Notes under the pieces: model-generated
Seen by the model: only the letters and a program-made list of their open reading frames with translations
Told to the model about the DNA's origin: nothing
Database searches by the model: none
Assembly (NCBI GenBank): GCA_023410905.1
Contig: JAEYPL010000050.1
Span: forward strand, 1 to 64,000
DNA: 64,000 nucleotides
Source: Pseudomonadota bacterium
GTDB lineage: Bacteria; Pseudomonadota; Alphaproteobacteria; Rhizobiales; Hyphomicrobiaceae
Reading direction: 5' to 3'
Position numbers and translations under genes: made by a program
Part shown: one piece after another, positions 1-10,000 of the stretch
Layout: every line of letters starts with the position of its first letter
Numbering within the stretch: the stretch's first letter is position 1

Positions 1-677
1 GCGCGATCTCGCGCGCGACCGGCCTGCCGCTGATCGTCGATGGCGATACGGGATATGGCGAAGCGCTCAATGCCATGCGGCTCGTGCGCGAGCTCGAAGA
101 TGCGGGCGCCGCGGCGGTCCACATCGAGGATCAGGTGCTGCCGAAGAAGTGCGGCCACCTCAACGACAAGACCATCATTCCCACCGAGCAGATGGCCGCC
201 AAAATCGCGGCTGCACGCAAGGCGCGGCGCCATCTCACGATCATCGCGCGGACGGATGCGGCGGCTTCCGAAGGCCTGCAAGGGGCGATCGCGCGGGCGC
301 GGGCCTATGCGGCGGCGGGCGCCGATGTGGTGTTCCCCGATGCACTGACGAGCCTCGAACAGATCCAGGCGTTCGCCTCGGCCGTGCCCGTGCCGACGAT
401 GATCAACATGACGGAGTTCGGTCGCACGCCGCTGATCGATGCGGCCACACTCGAGGCTGCAGGCGTGCGCATTGTCATCTGGCCTGTATCCTCGCTGCGC
501 ATTGCCGCGCAGGCCATGGAGACGTTCTTCGCGGAGCTCGCACGTGACGGCACGACTGCACCGCAGCTCGACAAGATGCAGACGCGCAAGCGCCTCTATG
601 AGCTGATCCGCTATCACGATTACGAGGCGCTCGATGCGTCGATCGTGAAGAGCATCGCGCCGGAGCAGCCGGGTTAG
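1..677 (+). CDS. Isocitrate lyase / PEP mutase superfamily protein (methylisocitrate lyase-like), 5' end missing
   Basis: The reading frame is open from base 3 and the start lies outside the window; about 224 residues are present. The visible protein is a TIM-barrel lyase of the isocitrate lyase / phosphoenolpyruvate mutase superfamily: it has the DGDTGYG metal-binding stretch, then HIEDQ and the KKCGH loop containing the catalytic cysteine. The KKCGH motif and the short C-terminus fit methylisocitrate lyase (2-methylisocitrate to pyruvate and succinate) or a close relative such as dimethylmalate or oxaloacetate-type lyases; these cannot be told apart here. It is cytoplasmic. It runs convergently with the smr gene, with only four bases between the two stops. 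No prpC or prpD is visible, but the upstream side is cut off. Confidence 0.85.
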   Translation, partial: AISRATGLPLIVDGDTGYGEALNAMRLVRELEDAGAAAVHIEDQVLPKKCGHLNDKTIIPTEQMAAKIAAARKARRHLTIIARTDAAASEGLQGAIARARAYAAAGADVVFPDALTSLEQIQAFASAVPVPTMINMTEFGRTPLIDAATLEAAGVRIVIWPVSSLRIAAQAMETFFAELARDGTTAPQLDKMQTRKRLYELIRYHDYEALDASIVKSIAPEQPG

Positions 678-681
678 CTGT

Positions 682-1356
682 TCAGCCTCCGCGCATCTTG
701 CGCAGGTGAATGTAGAGCGCGCCGCTGCCACCATGGCGGACATGGGCGGGTGCGATGCCGGCGACGCAATCGCGCAACTCCGGCGCTTCGAGCCATAGCG
801 GAACACTGCGGCGCAGTACGCCTCGCTCACTGCGCCCGGAGGTGAAGTGTCCGCCATCGATATCGCGTTCTGCACCCTTGCCCGTGATCACGAGAACAGT
901 GCGCAGGCCATCGGCGCAGGCGCGGAGCAGAAATGTACGCAGCCGACGCTCGGCATTGGCCTGCGTGAGACCATGCAAATCCAGACGCGCGTCGATCTCG
1001 ACATGGCCACGGGCGATGCGGCGCGCGGTACGCCGTTCGATGGCGACGAGTGGCGGCGGCGCCTTCGGCAGGGGTGCGCGCTTCGGCTGAGGGGGCGGTG
1101 GCGTACGTCCAGCGTTCTGCGGTGCGCCGGTCTTGGGTGATGAGAGTGGCCGAATGGGCGGGGCCTGAGATGTCGGCTTCGTCTCTTCGGGCGGCCCGAC
1201 GTCGGGTACGCGGGCCTTGGCCTTCTTGAGCGGCGTCACCGAGCTTGCGGTGTGATGCCAGAGCGCTAGATCCTCGGGCGATGTACCGCCTTTCGCAGAT
1301 CTACGTTTGCTCGGGCCGGCGCTTACATCACGGCCGTGCGGCGGCCGCTTCGTCAT
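682..1356 (-). CDS. Smr/MutS2-type domain protein
   Basis: A 224-residue protein. The first ~110 residues are proline- and lysine-rich and look disordered. The C-terminal half is an Smr domain with the LDLHG motif followed by the ITGKG loop and a hydrophobic ending. Smr domains are associated with DNA or RNA nicking; the substrate here is unknown. The start ATG overlaps the mltA stop in an ATGA arrangement (1353-1356), so the two are translationally coupled. The order Tim44-like, MltA, Smr is a recurring arrangement in Rhizobiales. The C-terminus ends four bases from the convergent lyase gene. Confidence 0.85.
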   Translation of the reverse strand: MTKRPPHGRDVSAGPSKRRSAKGGTSPEDLALWHHTASSVTPLKKAKARVPDVGPPEETKPTSQAPPIRPLSSPKTGAPQNAGRTPPPPQPKRAPLPKAPPPLVAIERRTARRIARGHVEIDARLDLHGLTQANAERRLRTFLLRACADGLRTVLVITGKGAERDIDGGHFTSGRSERGVLRRSVPLWLEAPELRDCVAGIAPAHVRHGGSGALYIHLRKMRGG

Positions 1357-2675
1357 TGCTTTGCCTGGCGCGAACGGCCACCGCGTTTGGTGCTGGCCTC
1401 GATCGCGCCTTCGCCCCGTGGCAGCAGGACGAAGAAGCGGCCGGGATGCTTGGTGATGCCGGCGAGCTTGCCGGCTTTATCGCCCGAACCGAAGTAGATG
1501 TCGCCGCGTTCGGGTCCGCGGATGGCTGAGCCGACATCGTGCGCGATCATCAGGCGATGAAAGCCATCTTTCTTCGTGCGCGAGGCGTGCGTGAGCGCGG
1601 TGGAGGAGACATAGACGGGCGTGCCAATGGCGTGCGTCCCGGCGTCGACGGCGAGACTGCGGCCGGCGACGAGCGGGATCGAGAGCACGCCGAGCGGCCC
1701 TCGGGCTTCCTCTCCCTGAAGCTCGCGGAAGAAGACGAAGGATTCATTCTGCTGCATGACTTGGCGGCCGCGATCCGGATCCGCACGCAGCCAGCGACCG
1801 AGCGCCTGCATGGTGATCTTGTCGGCGGCGAGGATGTTGTTGTCGATCAGATAGCGCCCGATGGACGTATAGGGGTGTCCGTTCTTTCCGTCATAGTGCA
1901 CGCGCACCATCGAGCCGTCCGTGAGACGGATGCGGCCTGAACCCTGGATGTGCATGAAAAATGTTTCGACGGCATCCGCGAGATAGAGAAGCTCGAGATT
2001 CTTGCCCCCGAGGGCGCCAGCTTCAATCTCGGCGCGTGTCGAATAGGGGTCGGTTCCGGTCGCGGTTTTTCGTGCGTGGGTGAGCTGGCTGGCTTTGGCG
2101 CCGCGCTCGGCCTCGTGCACCAGATTTACCAGATCAGCCGGACGCCGATAGATGGGCGTCGCGAACTTATCGTCCTTGAGGCGCGAGCCTTCGAGCACGG
2201 GCTCATAGTAGCCGGTCAGCAGCCCTTGCTTCGCGGCGTGGACGACGCGGTGGGGCTGGAATTCACGCTCGAAGAAGGCGCGTGCTGCGGCACGTGTCAC
2301 AGGTTCGGCGAGCGCCGCCGCAGCATCACAGGTGGCCAGCAGAGCCGGAGGCAGCGCGATCGCACCGGCGCGATTGCCTGCACGCGCCGCGGCCTTGAGG
2401 CGCGGACAGGATGCGCGGAAAGCCTTGAATGCCGCGAGATGGTCGTCGGTATCCCAGCCGGGGAGATCGGCGAACGTGACGGGTTCGAAAGATGCTGACG
2501 GGGTGGTGGTCGTGCTCACTGGTGCTCCGCGCGGCACTTCAGCACTCCCCTTCGAGCAGGCTGGAAATACGAGAAGACTAGCACCAAGCGCAGCACAGGA
2601 AAGCAACCGAATTGCCCGGCGTCGTCGTCCTCCTGAGGCACATGACAGCGCGAAGCGCTTGCACCGCAGATGCAC
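1353..2675 (-). CDS. mltA: Membrane-bound lytic murein transglycosylase A (MltA)
   Basis: A 440-residue peptidoglycan lytic transglycosylase, expected to cleave the MurNAc-GlcNAc bond and form 1,6-anhydro ends in the periplasm. The N-terminus has an arginine-rich n-region and a hydrophobic segment ending in FPAC, which could be a poor lipobox, so it may be a lipoprotein. The MltA domain follows (LLTGYYEP motif near residue 160) and then the 3D domain with AHDVGSAIRG and DIYFGSG, which carries the catalytic aspartate. The start used is a GTG; no in-frame ATG gives a signal peptide. It is overlapped by smr at its 3' end, and lies 66 bases downstream of the Tim44-like gene on the same strand. 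Confidence 0.9.
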   Translation of the reverse strand: MHLRCKRFALSCASGGRRRRAIRLLSCAALGASLLVFPACSKGSAEVPRGAPVSTTTTPSASFEPVTFADLPGWDTDDHLAAFKAFRASCPRLKAAARAGNRAGAIALPPALLATCDAAAALAEPVTRAAARAFFEREFQPHRVVHAAKQGLLTGYYEPVLEGSRLKDDKFATPIYRRPADLVNLVHEAERGAKASQLTHARKTATGTDPYSTRAEIEAGALGGKNLELLYLADAVETFFMHIQGSGRIRLTDGSMVRVHYDGKNGHPYTSIGRYLIDNNILAADKITMQALGRWLRADPDRGRQVMQQNESFVFFRELQGEEARGPLGVLSIPLVAGRSLAVDAGTHAIGTPVYVSSTALTHASRTKKDGFHRLMIAHDVGSAIRGPERGDIYFGSGDKAGKLAGITKHPGRFFVLLPRGEGAIEASTKRGGRSRQAKQ

Positions 2676-2741
2676 GATACCCCCGTTTGATTCCAGTGTT
2701 CCCTCGCTCGGCCTGCGCCGCCCCCGGCGGGCTGCCCTGCC

Positions 2742-3488
2742 TCAGTTCGGCGCCTGCGTGGCGATCAGGCGCCAGTTCGGGTCGCGCGAGGCGGCCTCGC
2801 GCGCGAACGTCCAGATATCGACCACTTCCTTGATTTTCTTCGCATCGCCGGAAATGACCGCGCCGGCCTTGTCGCGCGTCGCAGAAATGAGCTCGCTGAC
2901 GAACTTGACGGTCACATGGGCCGTGCCGTTCTTGATCTCGGCTTCCAGAAGGTCCGCCTTGTTGATGCCGACGAAGCTCTGGTCGATGATCTCACCGCGC
3001 GCCTCGCGATCGCTGATGGCGCCGGAGAAGCCGTCGAAGACCTCCTTGCTCAGCAGCGCACGGAGCGCCTTCCGGTTGCCCTCTGCGAACGCCGTTACGA
3101 TCATCTCGTAGGCTTGGCGGGCACCTTTGATGAAGCCGTCGGGGTCGAAACTGCGGTCGGCGCGCACGATCGAGAGGAGCCCCTCTTCGAGATTGCTGTC
3201 GCCGCCGGCGAATGCGCGGACCCGCTCTTCTGCAGCCACGCTGGCCGCCGCTGTGGCTGTTGCCTCGCCCGCCTGCTCCGGGCGGTCCCGCCGGGGGAGG
3301 GCCACGACCTTGTCGTTCGTGCCGTTCTTGGCCGAAGCCTGCGCCCGCTCCAGCGCTCGCTCGCGCTTGCGGTCGATCCGCGCTTCGTCGTCGCCCGTGC
3401 GTCTGCCGAGGACGCTCCTGAGCTTCAGGATGATCACCACCGCCAGAACCAGGAACATGATGGTGAAGATGTCGATCTTGCCGTCCAT
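2742..3488 (-). CDS. Tim44-like (TimA) inner membrane protein
   Basis: A 248-residue protein with one N-terminal membrane segment (residues ~8-24, IFTIMFLVLAVVIIL), a charged linker (ERALERAQAS) and a C-terminal Tim44-like domain (roughly residues 100-245) ending in EAASRDPNWRLIATQ. Alphaproteobacterial TimA proteins are homologues of the mitochondrial import motor subunit Tim44; their bacterial role is thought to involve membrane protein or translocon association. It is the first gene of the minus-strand group timA-like, mltA, smr. It is divergent from fxsA, with a 264-base intergenic region between the likely starts. Confidence 0.87.
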   Translation of the reverse strand: MDGKIDIFTIMFLVLAVVIILKLRSVLGRRTGDDEARIDRKRERALERAQASAKNGTNDKVVALPRRDRPEQAGEATATAAASVAAEERVRAFAGGDSNLEEGLLSIVRADRSFDPDGFIKGARQAYEMIVTAFAEGNRKALRALLSKEVFDGFSGAISDREARGEIIDQSFVGINKADLLEAEIKNGTAHVTVKFVSELISATRDKAGAVISGDAKKIKEVVDIWTFAREAASRDPNWRLIATQAPN

Positions 3489-3752
3489 AAGGTCAGCCGC
3501 TTTCCATAGAATAGGCCTCTCGCCAGCGTAGGCCGCAGTCCTATGATGTAGGAGTAACCAAGTCTCTGGTCCAGGCCTCCACCTGCAAGCATTGCAGGGG
3601 GCTCCAGACCTCAGGGACCGCCTAAGGGACCGCCGCCGCTGGTATTCTCGCCGAACTTACGGCATTCATGGGGTGAAGCCAACCGGAATGCGATGTCCAA
3701 AGTAGCCTCATTCCGGCCATATGCAGCCCCAAATCCCGCTGGGAAACACCCT

Positions 3753-4277
3753 ATGCGCTTGGCACTGTTCGCGCTGCTTACCGTACTGCCGCTGCTGGAA
3801 ATCGCCGTGCTCGTGATGTTCGGGCAGTGGGCAGGTGTATGGGTGACGCTCGCTATCGTTGTCGGCACCGCGATCCTCGGTGTCGGCGTCATGCAGCGGC
3901 AGGGGCTCACCATGATGCTCCGCACCCAGGAGGCGGTCATGCGGGGTGAGCCGCCCGTCGGCCCCATGATGGAGGGAGCCATGACGGTGATGGCCGGTTT
4001 CTTCCTGATCATGCCCGGCCTCATTACGGATACGCTCGGATTTCTGCTCCTCATCCCGCCCGTGCGCAAATTTGTCGCCGGACGGCTGGCCGCCGGCATG
4101 TTCGGCGCCGCGGACATCGATGTGGAGGTCTATGAGAACGAGCGGCGACACGAGCCTCGCGCCGGCCAAGGCAATTCCGGTGTCGGGAACGGGGGGCCGG
4201 TCATAGAAGGCGACTTCGAGCGCCTCGACGAGCGCCCGGTCGATCCGCGTAAAGGCCGCCCTGGCGAAAAGAGCTGA
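3753..4277 (+). CDS. fxsA: FxsA family membrane protein
   Basis: A 174-residue protein from the ATG at 3753; an in-frame ATG at 3693 would add 20 polar residues before the first membrane segment, so the later start is preferred. The first 90 residues are the FxsA cytoplasmic-membrane domain with segments at MRLALFALLTVLPLLEIAV, VWVTLAIVVGTAILGV and a third at MAGFFLIMPGLITDTLGFLL, followed by a hydrophilic tail. In E. coli FxsA suppresses F-plasmid exclusion of phage T7; its normal role is unknown. It is the divergent neighbour of the Tim44-like gene, as is usual in Rhizobiales, where secB often follows; secB is not seen here. Confidence 0.88.
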   Translation: MRLALFALLTVLPLLEIAVLVMFGQWAGVWVTLAIVVGTAILGVGVMQRQGLTMMLRTQEAVMRGEPPVGPMMEGAMTVMAGFFLIMPGLITDTLGFLLLIPPVRKFVAGRLAAGMFGAADIDVEVYENERRHEPRAGQGNSGVGNGGPVIEGDFERLDERPVDPRKGRPGEKS

Positions 4278-4293
4278 TTGCGTCCCCTCTGAA

Positions 4294-4312
4294 CCCGCTT
4301 CGCGCGGGCTTC
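4294..4312 (+). terminator. GC-rich hairpin after fxsA
   Basis: Stem CCCGC (4294-4298) and GCGGG (4304-4308) with a five-base loop, followed by CTTCC. It begins 17 bases after the fxsA stop and lies upstream of the DUF486 ribosome binding site. The T-tract is weak, so termination efficiency is uncertain. Confidence 0.45.
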
Positions 4313-4336
4313 CTCATGATCTGGAGAAGAGCTGCC

Positions 4337-4696
4337 ATGCCGACCGCGGGGCCACTTGCGTACGCGATGCCGATACTCCTGCTCGTCGCGTCGAACATCT
4401 TCATGACGCTCGCCTGGTATGGGCACCTGAACTACAAGTCGAAGCCCCTGATGCTGGTCATTCTCGTCTCCTGGGGCATTGCCTTCGTCGAGTACTGCCT
4501 CGCCGTGCCAGCCAACCGCTACGGCCATGCGGTCTACTCGGCAGCACAGCTCAAAACCATCCAGGAAGTGATCACGCTCATCGTGTTCGCGGGCTTTTCC
4601 GTCGTGGTGCTCAAAGAGGGGCTCGGCTGGAACCATCTCGTCGGCTTCACACTGATTGCGGCAGGCGCCGCCTTCGTCTTCTTCGGTAGGGGCTGA
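4337..4696 (+). CDS. DUF486 / DMT-like small membrane protein
   Basis: A 119-residue protein with four predicted membrane segments. It matches the DUF486 family (drug/metabolite-transporter-like), recognisable by SNIFMTLAWYGHL near residue 20 and SWGIAFVEYCLAVPANR near residue 48. The substrate is unknown. The ATG at 4337 is chosen over the one at 4316 because GGAGAAG lies eight bases upstream of it. Three bases separate its stop from the GTG start of the TauE/SafE gene, so the two are probably co-transcribed. Confidence 0.82.
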   Translation: MPTAGPLAYAMPILLLVASNIFMTLAWYGHLNYKSKPLMLVILVSWGIAFVEYCLAVPANRYGHAVYSAAQLKTIQEVITLIVFAGFSVVVLKEGLGWNHLVGFTLIAAGAAFVFFGRG

Positions 4697-4699
4697 GCC

Positions 4700-5476
4700 G
4701 TGGATACGGGGGCATTGGCGCTGCTGGGGCTCGGCGCGCTGGGGGGCGCGGTCGTACAAGCGGCGACTGGCTTTGGCTTCGCCATCGTCGCAGCGCCGCT
4801 GTTTTTGGTCGCGATGAACTCGCACGCCGCGCTGCAAGTGCTTGTGGTGGTTCATCTCGTGCAGACGGTCATGATGCTGCGGGGCGTATGGACGCTCGTG
4901 CCGCGCCATATGCTCAAGGTGCTGGTCATCGGCGCACTCGTCGGCTGCCCTCTCGGCCTTCTCGTTTTCATGCGGCTCGATGTCAAAACATTGAAGCTCA
5001 CCGTCGGCGTACTGATCCTGCTGTTTACGGCGCTGCTCATTGCCCGCGAACTGGGGTGGCTCGGGCGTCGGCCGCCGGAGAGGACCGCAGGCGAGACTGG
5101 TGACAGGGCGACATCGCAGTCGCCTCTCGCCTATCTGACCGGTGCGACCTCAGGTGCCATGACGGCCCTCCTCGTCATGCCCGGTCCGCCGCTCATGCTG
5201 TACCTCTCGCACGCACCGCTGCCGCACGCCAATGCACGTGCGCTGGCCGTGGCATTCTTCGGCCTCTGCTATCTGTTTGTGACGGCGCTCAATACGTTCT
5301 GGGCCGGCATGGGCGAGGGTGTGTGGTGGCTCGCTTTGGCTCTCGCGCCCGTCGTCTATGTCGGGACGCTGCTCGGGCTGCGGCTTTCGCGGTATCTCAC
5401 GCAGGGCGCCTTCCGCATGGCGGTTCTTATGCTTTTGGTGCTCTCTGGGCTCGGCGCGGTGCTCTCAGCCCGATAG
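4700..5476 (+). CDS. TauE/SafE family sulfite/organosulfonate exporter
   Basis: A 258-residue polytopic protein starting at a GTG three bases after the previous stop. It has the TauE/SafE pattern of two halves of about four membrane segments, beginning with LLGLGALGGAVVQAATGFGFAIVAAPL and with the repeated small-residue helix TGATSGAMTALLVMPGPPL near residue 150. The family exports sulfite, sulfoacetate or related anions; the particular substrate is not evident. It is the second gene of a two-gene unit with the DUF486 protein. Confidence 0.85.
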   Translation: MDTGALALLGLGALGGAVVQAATGFGFAIVAAPLFLVAMNSHAALQVLVVVHLVQTVMMLRGVWTLVPRHMLKVLVIGALVGCPLGLLVFMRLDVKTLKLTVGVLILLFTALLIARELGWLGRRPPERTAGETGDRATSQSPLAYLTGATSGAMTALLVMPGPPLMLYLSHAPLPHANARALAVAFFGLCYLFVTALNTFWAGMGEGVWWLALALAPVVYVGTLLGLRLSRYLTQGAFRMAVLMLLVLSGLGAVLSAR

Positions 5477-5525
5477 CGGAACCGCGCAGCCCGCGTCCGC
5501 GTTCGCTGGTCAGCGATCCACCGCC

Positions 5526-5705
5526 CTACAAGCCCTTCACGATGTTGCCGATCAGCAGCACGAAATACGCGCTGATGGCGAGCCAGTATTCCTGATGCGG
5601 CAGATAGCGCGGGATCGCGACGAACCCGGTCTTCATGAGCATGGCGAGGGTCGCCAGGACCAGCGCGATCAGGAAAACCGGGATGGACGGAGGATTGAGG
5701 CGCAT
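5526..5705 (-). CDS. Small two-helix membrane protein (59 aa)
   Basis: A short open frame of 59 codons starting MRLNPPSIPVFLIAL and ending NIVKGL. It contains two hydrophobic segments (residues ~9-24 and ~40-56) separated by a short loop with KTGFVAIPRY and PHQEYW. The well-behaved hydropathy, the conserved-looking loop and its neat placement between TauE and the DUF3108 gene support a real gene, though no family is recognised with certainty. It is convergent with the TauE/SafE gene. Confidence 0.65.
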   Translation of the reverse strand: MRLNPPSIPVFLIALVLATLAMLMKTGFVAIPRYLPHQEYWLAISAYFVLLIGNIVKGL

Positions 5706-5966
5706 CGCGTGCTCTTAATGTCGATCGGGACTGCGATGCCGCCGGGACACGGTGCAATGCCGAATGGTGCTCCGTGGCCTGCAGTATCGGAAACCTCGCA
5801 TACCATGACCGAGGATGGTTCGGTTTGGAATGGGTTGTTAATCAAATGGTGGGACCGTTAACCAAGACACATATTCGACGCAAACGCGGCCTACCTCGTA
5901 AGTGTGGCTGATGGGCTCAGTAGCGTCTTTCGGTTCGGCTTGTTCTGTGGAGTTGCGGGCAGCGTC

Positions 5967-6824
5967 ATGGCCACCAATTACTTGTTGAAGTCAGTTCGCG
6001 TCTCCGCGATATCCGCCCTAGGCCTTGCGGCTCTTTCGACCATCGCGATCACGCCCGCGGCTCACGCTTCGGAGCCTTGGCCAGCCGAGATCCAGGCCAA
6101 CTACCGCATCCAGTTCAACGGCTTTGAAGTCGGCCAGTTCACGTTCAATTCGAGCGTGCACGGTCGCACCTATGCCGTCTCGGCCAATGCCGACATTTCC
6201 GCCCTGCTGGGGCTCGTGCGCTGGAATGGCGCGACGCGCGTTGCCGGCGCGCTTGCTGGTGACGCACCGCGGCCATCAGGCTTCTCCTTCGACTTTCGAG
6301 GCGGCTCGAAGTCGGGGGCAGTGCGCATGGCCTTCGCCAATGGCGCCGTGAAGACCATCGATTTCAATCCGCCCATGCCGGATCTGCCGGGCACGGTTCC
6401 GGTCCAGCCTGCGCACATGCGTGCGGTGCTCGACCCGATGAGCGCGATGCTCGCGCTGAGCCGCCCGAAGGACGGAAATCCCTGCAATCAGCGTGTTGCC
6501 GTGTTCGATGGCAAGGCACGCTTCGACCTGACGTTCTCGCCCAAAGGCGAGGTTCCTCTCGCCGAGAACAAGGCGGGAGCGACACCCGAGACGCTGAGCG
6601 TCTGTCGGGTTCGCGTCCTGCCGATCGCGGGGCATGTGGATGACGAGAAGGCACAGGAGCTCAAGCGGAACCTCGGTATAGAGATCGCCTTCCGCGCCGT
6701 TCCGGGCGCCGGGCTCTTCGTGCCGCACCGCATTACCATGCCGACCTTTGCCGGATCGGCCGAGCTCGTGGCGCAAAGCCTCACCATTCGCACCAATCGC
6801 GAGCAGATCGCGCTCGTGAACTGA
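5967..6824 (+). CDS. DUF3108 domain-containing periplasmic protein
   Basis: A 285-residue protein from the ATG at 5967, which gives a good Sec signal peptide (hydrophobic core AISALGLAALSTIAI, cleavage near AAHAS). The mature part is a DUF3108 domain, a predicted beta-rich fold, beginning IQANYRIQFNGFEVGQF. DUF3108 proteins of Rhizobiales commonly sit just upstream of the SUV3-like helicase gene, as here. The function is unknown. An ATG at 5904 would place a second hydrophobic stretch before the signal peptide and is less likely. Confidence 0.82.
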   Translation: MATNYLLKSVRVSAISALGLAALSTIAITPAAHASEPWPAEIQANYRIQFNGFEVGQFTFNSSVHGRTYAVSANADISALLGLVRWNGATRVAGALAGDAPRPSGFSFDFRGGSKSGAVRMAFANGAVKTIDFNPPMPDLPGTVPVQPAHMRAVLDPMSAMLALSRPKDGNPCNQRVAVFDGKARFDLTFSPKGEVPLAENKAGATPETLSVCRVRVLPIAGHVDDEKAQELKRNLGIEIAFRAVPGAGLFVPHRITMPTFAGSAELVAQSLTIRTNREQIALVN

Positions 6825-7095
6825 AGTGCAATTCGCAGGCTGACCGGACATCTGCGTGTCCGCCCGGCGCTGCCGTGGCGCATTCCGCTTATGCACGGCA
6901 GGCGGGCATGGCTTTGGCGTGGCGGGCGCGAGAGCGCGGCGCAGCTCTATTCAGCGGGTGCGGCCGGCCGGGCTATCCGTTCCCGGGCCACCATAGGGCG
7001 GGAATATTTCGGCCATTCGCCGAATTCATCGCTTGATTGCCGCACACCGGTCTGCGATGCCTGCCGATGGCACGCGAAGTTCGCCAGGAGTGGAT

Positions 7096-10000
7096 ATGCC
7101 GTTTGAGACCCGCATCCGCAATGTGACGGCCGTCCTCGGCCCGACCAACACGGGCAAGACCCATCTCGCCATTGAGCGCATGCTCGGTCACGAGAGCGGG
7201 ATGATCGGCCTGCCGCTGCGGCTCCTTGCACGCGAAGTGTACGATCGGATCGTGGCCCGCGTTGGCCCGGGCAATGTCGCGCTCATCACGGGCGAGGAAA
7301 AGATCAAGCCGGAGCGTCCGCGCTACTGGGTCTCGACCGTCGAGGCCATGCCGCGGGACGTCGATGTCGATTTCCTGGCGATCGACGAGATCCAGCTCGC
7401 TTCCGATCCCGATCGCGGTCATGTCTTCACGGATCGCCTGCTGCATTCGCGCGGCCGTTCCGAGACGCTGCTGCTCGGCGCCGGCACCATGCGCGATGCG
7501 ATCAGCGATCTCATTCCCGGCGCGAACTTCATCTCGCGCCCGCGCCTCTCCAAACTGACCTACGCCGGCCAGAAGAAGCTCACGCGCCTGCCGAAGCGCA
7601 CGGCGATCGTCGCATTCTCAGCGGCCGAGGTCTACACGATCGCCGAGCTGATCCGGCGCCAGATCGGCGGCGCCGCCGTCGTGCTCGGTGCGCTCTCTCC
7701 GCGGACCCGCAATGCGCAGGTCGCCCTCTATCAGTCGGGCGATGTCGATTACCTTGTCGCGACCGACGCGATCGGCATGGGCCTCAATCTCGATGTCGAT
7801 CACGTGGCCTTCTCGGCGACGCGCAAGTTCGATGGCCAGAACCACCGCGATCTCACGCCCGGCGAGCTGTCGCAGATTGCGGGACGCGCCGGTCGTTACA
7901 TGAACGACGGCACGTTCGGCGTGACGGGCGATGCCGAACCCTTTACGGCGGATGTCATCGATCGGCTCGAGACGCATTCGTTCGACAGCGTGAAAGTTCT
8001 GCAGTGGCGCAATCGCGATCTCGATCTCGCGACGATCGAGCGCCTGCGCGATAGTCTGCGAGAGGCACCGAGCGAGATCCGGTTGCAGCGCGCGCGTATG
8101 GCGGATGATGTGCTGGCGCTCGAGAGCGTCAGCGCGGATGCGGATGTGCGAGCGAAGGCCCAAGGGCCGGCGGCCGTTGGACGGCTCTGGGAAGTCTGCC
8201 AGGTGCCCGACTATCGGAAGATCTCGTCGCAGAGCCACGCCGAGCTCATCGGCACGCTCTATAAATTCCTCATGTCGCCGGAAGAGCGCATCCCGACCGA
8301 CTGGTTCGCCAATCAGGTCGGCCTCAACGATCGCACCGATGGTGATATCGATACGCTGGCGACGCGCATCGCGCACATTCGCACATGGACGTTCGTCGCC
8401 AATCGCGCCGACTGGCTGGAGGATCCGGTCCACTGGCAGGAGCGCACGCGGGCGATCGAGGACAGCCTCTCCGACGCGCTGCACGAGCAGTTGACGCAAC
8501 GCTTCATCGACAAGCGCACGAGTGCGCTCATGAAGGGGCTGCGCGACAAGGACGAGATGAACGCCGACATCGCTGCCGATGGCGCGATCGTGGTCGAGAA
8601 CCACTATGTCGGGCGCCTCAAGGGGTTCCGTTTCTCGCCGGACGCCAATGCTGAAGCGCAGGGCATTCACGGCAAGGCCGCGCGGAATGCCGCCGCACAC
8701 GTGCTGGTGAAGGAATTCGCGATGCGCGCGCGTCGCGTCGCCTCGGCACGCACGGATGCCTTCAAGCTTACACGCAACGGGCGCGTGCTCTGGCGCGACG
8801 AGGAGATTGCGCGTCTCGAGCCGGGCGAGGATCCGCTGAAGCCGCAGGTCGTTCTGCTCGCCGACGACAATCTCTCGGGGCCCGACAAGGAGCGCGTACA
8901 GTCGCGCCTCGATGCCTGGATCGGTGAGATCATCAACGAGCGCCTGAAGCCGCTCATCGAGCTGTCGTCGGCCGAGGATCTCTCCGGCATGGCGCGCGGC
9001 ATTGCCTTCCGCCTCAAGGAGGGGCTCGGCATACTCGAACGGCAGGCCGTCGCCGACGATATTCGAGCGCTGGATCAGGCCGCGCGCGGGCAGCTCCGCA
9101 AGTACGGCGTCCGTTTTGGCGCCTTCAACATCTATCTGCCGCTGCTGCTGAAGCCGGCTGCTGGTGAATTGCGCCTCGTTCTGTGGGCCTTGAAGCACGC
9201 AGGCGAGCACAATCTCTCTCTCGATGCGCTCCCGGAGCCGCCGAAGGCTGGCCGCACGTCGATTCCGGCCGATCCGGCGCTGCCAGGCGCCTTCTATCGC
9301 GCGACGGGCTATCACCTTTGCGGTCAGCGCGCTGTGCGCACGGATATCCTGGAGCGGCTGGCGGATCAGATCCGCCCCCTCATTGCCTGGAAGCCTGGTT
9401 CGGGCGGCGGCACGCGGCCCAAGGGCGCAACCGGCGACGGCGGTTTCGTCGTGGTGCCGGAGATGCTCTCGATCCTCGGCTGTTCGGCAGAGGAGCTCGG
9501 TGGCGTCCTGCGCACGCTCGGTTTCCATGTCGATCGCCGGCCCGCACCGAAGAGCATGATCGATCCGGCGCCGATCACGCCTGTCGCGCAGGCTGCGACG
9601 ACGCCTGCAGCCGACGCTGAGACCTCGACCACTGAGGAAAGCGCCGCCGCATCGGTAGAACTTGCCGCCGATGCGATCGAGGCCGCTGCGACGACGCCCA
9701 CCGAAGCTGAAGCGGAGGCTGCTGCGGTCGAGCCAACCGAGGCAGCGCCCGCAACGCCGGAGCCTGCCGTCGTTGTGGAGGCCGAAGCCGCCGTGGCCGT
9801 GGCCGAAGCTTCCGACAGCGTCGAGCCCACCATCGCAGAAACTGCGCCGGAGGCGTCAGCGCCGGAAGGAGCCGAAGCCGTTTCAGCATCGGAACCTGCT
9901 GGCGAAGTGGCAGCCGCGCCCGCCGAGGAAATCCTTATCGAGATCTGGCGCCCGCGCCGCCGCCATCGCGGGGAAAACCGTGCTGTCGATGGCCGTCAGG

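Noticed and set aside
4130..4909. 259-residue minus-strand frame over fxsA, DUF486 and TauE genes
   Set aside because: It covers three well-supported plus-strand genes and its sequence is rich in His, Arg and Glu without any family resemblance.
7618..9528. 636-residue open frame antisense to the helicase gene
   Set aside because: It is the shadow of a GC-rich helicase frame; the protein has no recognisable domain and the plus-strand product is clearly real.
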